DNA of 64,000 bases from contig CACGLH010000003.1 of assembly GCA_902573735.1 (NCBI GenBank), forward strand, positions 62,001 to 126,000, read 5' to 3'. The notes beneath the pieces were generated by a model. It was given only the letters and a program-made list of their open reading frames with translations. It did no database searches and was not told where the DNA came from. Of the stretch, positions 62,554 to 64,000 are shown piece by piece. This DNA is from an uncultured Alphaproteobacteria bacterium (GTDB lineage Bacteria > Pseudomonadota > Alphaproteobacteria > Rhodobacterales > Rhodobacteraceae). Every line of letters starts with the position of its first letter. Position 1 is the first letter of the stretch. A program made the translations under genes and the position numbers.

Positions 62554-63361
62554 TTAATTCCTTAAATAATCATAAATAAGTGCATTTATCTTTTCTGAAT
62601 GTTTGATAGGGGCCATATGATCACCCTCCTCTAATTCTGTATGCATAATTTTTGGCAAACATGAAATAAATACTTCTTTAATTTTTTTAGATATGGAGTT
62701 TGTATTTTTAGCATTTATAAAATAGATATTTTGTTGAAATTTAGAAAACTCTTTTAAATTCATTTTTTCATTAAATATTGATTGTGCTTCATAGTAAATA
62801 TTTGGAATAACTTTTAAAAATTTTTGTTTTTGTTCAGGTTTCATATTTTCCCATGTTCCCTTACCTATCCAGAATTCTAAAAAAATCTTAGCAAAATCTT
62901 TCCAATTTGAATTAACTTTTGCTTCATTTATTTCTTTTCCAAAATTATTTGCAATATTGTAAGCGTAAGTGTGATCTTTATTGTTTAGAATAAAAAAAAG
63001 CATTGGGTTCTAATAAAATAAGTTTGTTCAATTTAATTTGAAATTCTAGTGCTGCTCTCATGGCAACTGAACCACCAAATGAATGTCCAATAAAAGTTAT
63101 TTTACCTTTATAACTATTTATAAAAGGTTCAGTTAGTTTTACATGATCTAAGAGGTTTTGTGGATTATTATTTTCAATCCATTTACTCGTTAATCCATAA
63201 CCAAACAAATTTATTGCTATGATTTCATATTCATTTTTTAATAAATTGATTAATGAGTGCCATTGATTAAGTGAACTTGCAGTAGAATGAAATAAAATAA
63301 TTAGAGGCCCAGAACCTACTCTATGGTATTCTAAAGTAGTATTTTTAATTTTTAATAACAT
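62554..63361 (-). pseudogene. Alpha/beta hydrolase broken by a frameshift at a T8 run
   Basis: Two overlapping frames together make one alpha/beta hydrolase. The first (63361 to 62978) has the oxyanion region and nucleophile Ser93 in 'GHSFGG' and stops after 'LLEPNAFFYSKQ'. The second (63003 to 62554) carries the rest, with the catalytic His in 'EEGDHMAPIKHSEK'. In the coding direction a run of eight T (positions 62999-62992) joins them. Removing one T restores 'LLEPNAFFILNNKDH', a continuous protein of about 268 residues. The cause may be a real mutation, a sequencing error in the homopolymer, or slippage during expression. Confidence 0.75.
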
Positions 63362-63367
63362 AATTAT

Positions 63368-64000
63368 TTAAAATCTAATTGCCTCTATTAAACCTAACCT
63401 GGTATTAAATGTAAGATTTGTAACACTAAAAATTTTTTTATCGTTACTGTTGTTTTTATAATATAAGTTAAATTTATAATTCTTTTTTTTATATTTATTG
63501 GTATCAAAACCTTTAATAAATTGGAATTCACCTTTGCAGTTTATTTTATTATTAGTGATTTTTTTTTCTAAAAAAATTACTTTGATAATTGTTTGTCCTT
63601 CTGAGACTAATTTTTCACCTTTGCAAATATTTACAACATGCCTTTTCTTTAAAAGCCAATAAGTTACTGTCAAAGGATCAATAGTATTATCCAATTCGGA
63701 AATTTGTAGTGCAAATTTATTTTCTCTTGGAAATGGAAGGACTTCATAGTGTATAATTTTTTTATTTTTATATTTTATTGATGATTGTTTTTGGTTAAAT
63801 AGACTTTTCCATTTGGATAGTACTTCGATTGGATTGTAATTATTATTTTTTTTACTTTCTATTTTTCCGTGTACACCGCTTTCTACCTTGACTTGAGTAA
63901 ACAAACCTAAAATCCCAGAACTTTCAAAATTTGATGAAATATTATACCGATTACCATTTTCAACAGCTGACATTTCAAAAGAGCCAAATTTTATTCCTTT
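63368..64000 (-). CDS. DUF3108-like exported protein (partial, 5' end beyond window)
   Basis: The frame is open through the right edge: codons before the internal Met at 63973 read 'KGIKFGSFE', continuing into 'MSAVENGNRYNISSNFESSG'. That 'G-I-x-x-G-S' strand start fits DUF3108 proteins, which are beta-rich and usually exported, so the true start lies beyond the window and Met at 63973 is not the start. The visible 210 residues include 'SGILGLFTQVKVESGVHG' and end 'NTRLGLIEAIRF'. The function is unknown. It lies 6 bases upstream of the broken hydrolase gene on the same strand. Confidence 0.7.
   Translation of the reverse strand, partial: KGIKFGSFEMSAVENGNRYNISSNFESSGILGLFTQVKVESGVHGKIESKKNNNYNPIEVLSKWKSLFNQKQSSIKYKNKKIIHYEVLPFPRENKFALQISELDNTIDPLTVTYWLLKKRHVVNICKGEKLVSEGQTIIKVIFLEKKITNNKINCKGEFQFIKGFDTNKYKKKNYKFNLYYKNNSNDKKIFSVTNLTFNTRLGLIEAIRF

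Noticed and set aside
63368-63973. Met at 63973 as the start of the DUF3108-like gene
   Set aside because: The frame stays open to the window edge, and the upstream residues fit the family, so the gene is truncated by the window instead of starting there.
1-64000. CRISPR arrays, insertion sequences, prophage, rRNA or tRNA genes
   Set aside because: No regularly spaced repeats, transposase or phage motifs, or rRNA/tRNA-like segments were found in any intergenic gap by reading.

Overview
The window is a strongly AT-rich, gene-dense stretch of a bacterial chromosome with short intergenic gaps, many overlapping starts and stops, and frequent TTG or GTG starts. Gene content and order point to an alphaproteobacterium with a small, streamlined, probably planktonic marine genome. 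The supporting blocks are ntrB-ntrC-ntrY-ntrX-trkA-hfq-hflX, lpdA-lipA-COQ10 family, ispD-ispF-pgpA-pncC, rplU-rpmA-obgE-proB-proA, and aroK-aroB opposite xerD. The organism is inferred from gene order; no rRNA or tRNA gene was seen that could place it. No insertion sequence, prophage, CRISPR array or integron was found.

Layout. 1-7.3 kb: a bactofilin cut by the window edge, a Bcp-type peroxiredoxin, queA, lpdA, lipA, a COQ10/RatA-type protein, then a leftward ispD-ispF-pgpA-pncC operon. 7.4-16.7 kb: both nitrogen-type two-component pairs (NtrB/NtrC and NtrY/NtrX), TrkA, Hfq and HflX. Both response regulators lack the sigma54-contacting GAFTGA loop. 16.8-21.5 kb: a small DUF4177-like protein, a 590-base gene-free interval with a strong nested hairpin, miaA, and the purine genes purB, purC, purS and purQ. 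21.5-26.7 kb: leftward msrP, an orphan corrinoid protein, sufE, rnd, aroB and aroK. 26.8-31.4 kb: a short membrane peptide coupled to a 539-residue exported protein, xerD, a CorC-type protein and an IalB-like protein.

31.4-41.9 kb: envelope genes (beta-ketoacyl-ACP synthase, ACP, LpxD, L,D-transpeptidase, DUF882/M15 peptidase), then proA, proB, obgE, a LysE-type exporter, rpmA, rplU and a hotdog thioesterase. 42-51.4 kb: a SulP transporter, an isocitrate lyase-like enzyme, and a leftward set reading aldolase, TRAP transporter (DctP-Q-M), PfkB kinase and second aldolase-like protein, with a divergent NHL-propeller gene. That set reads as uptake and breakdown of a small organic acid, perhaps a sugar acid. 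51.4-64 kb: an accessory-like run of three EamA and one further LysE exporter, PsiE, a ceramidase-like membrane protein, DUF2237, PhhB, a VOC protein, a rhodanese, an SDR, an M3 peptidase, a sirtuin without zinc cysteines, an alpha/beta hydrolase broken at a T8 run, and a DUF3108-like protein cut by the right edge.

The points most worth following are the paired loss of GAFTGA in NtrC and NtrX set against a sigma54-promoter-like sequence before the DUF882 gene; the structured element in the gene-free interval; the zinc-less sirtuin; the frameshifted hydrolase; and the orphan corrinoid protein. All calls were made by reading; no database search was run.
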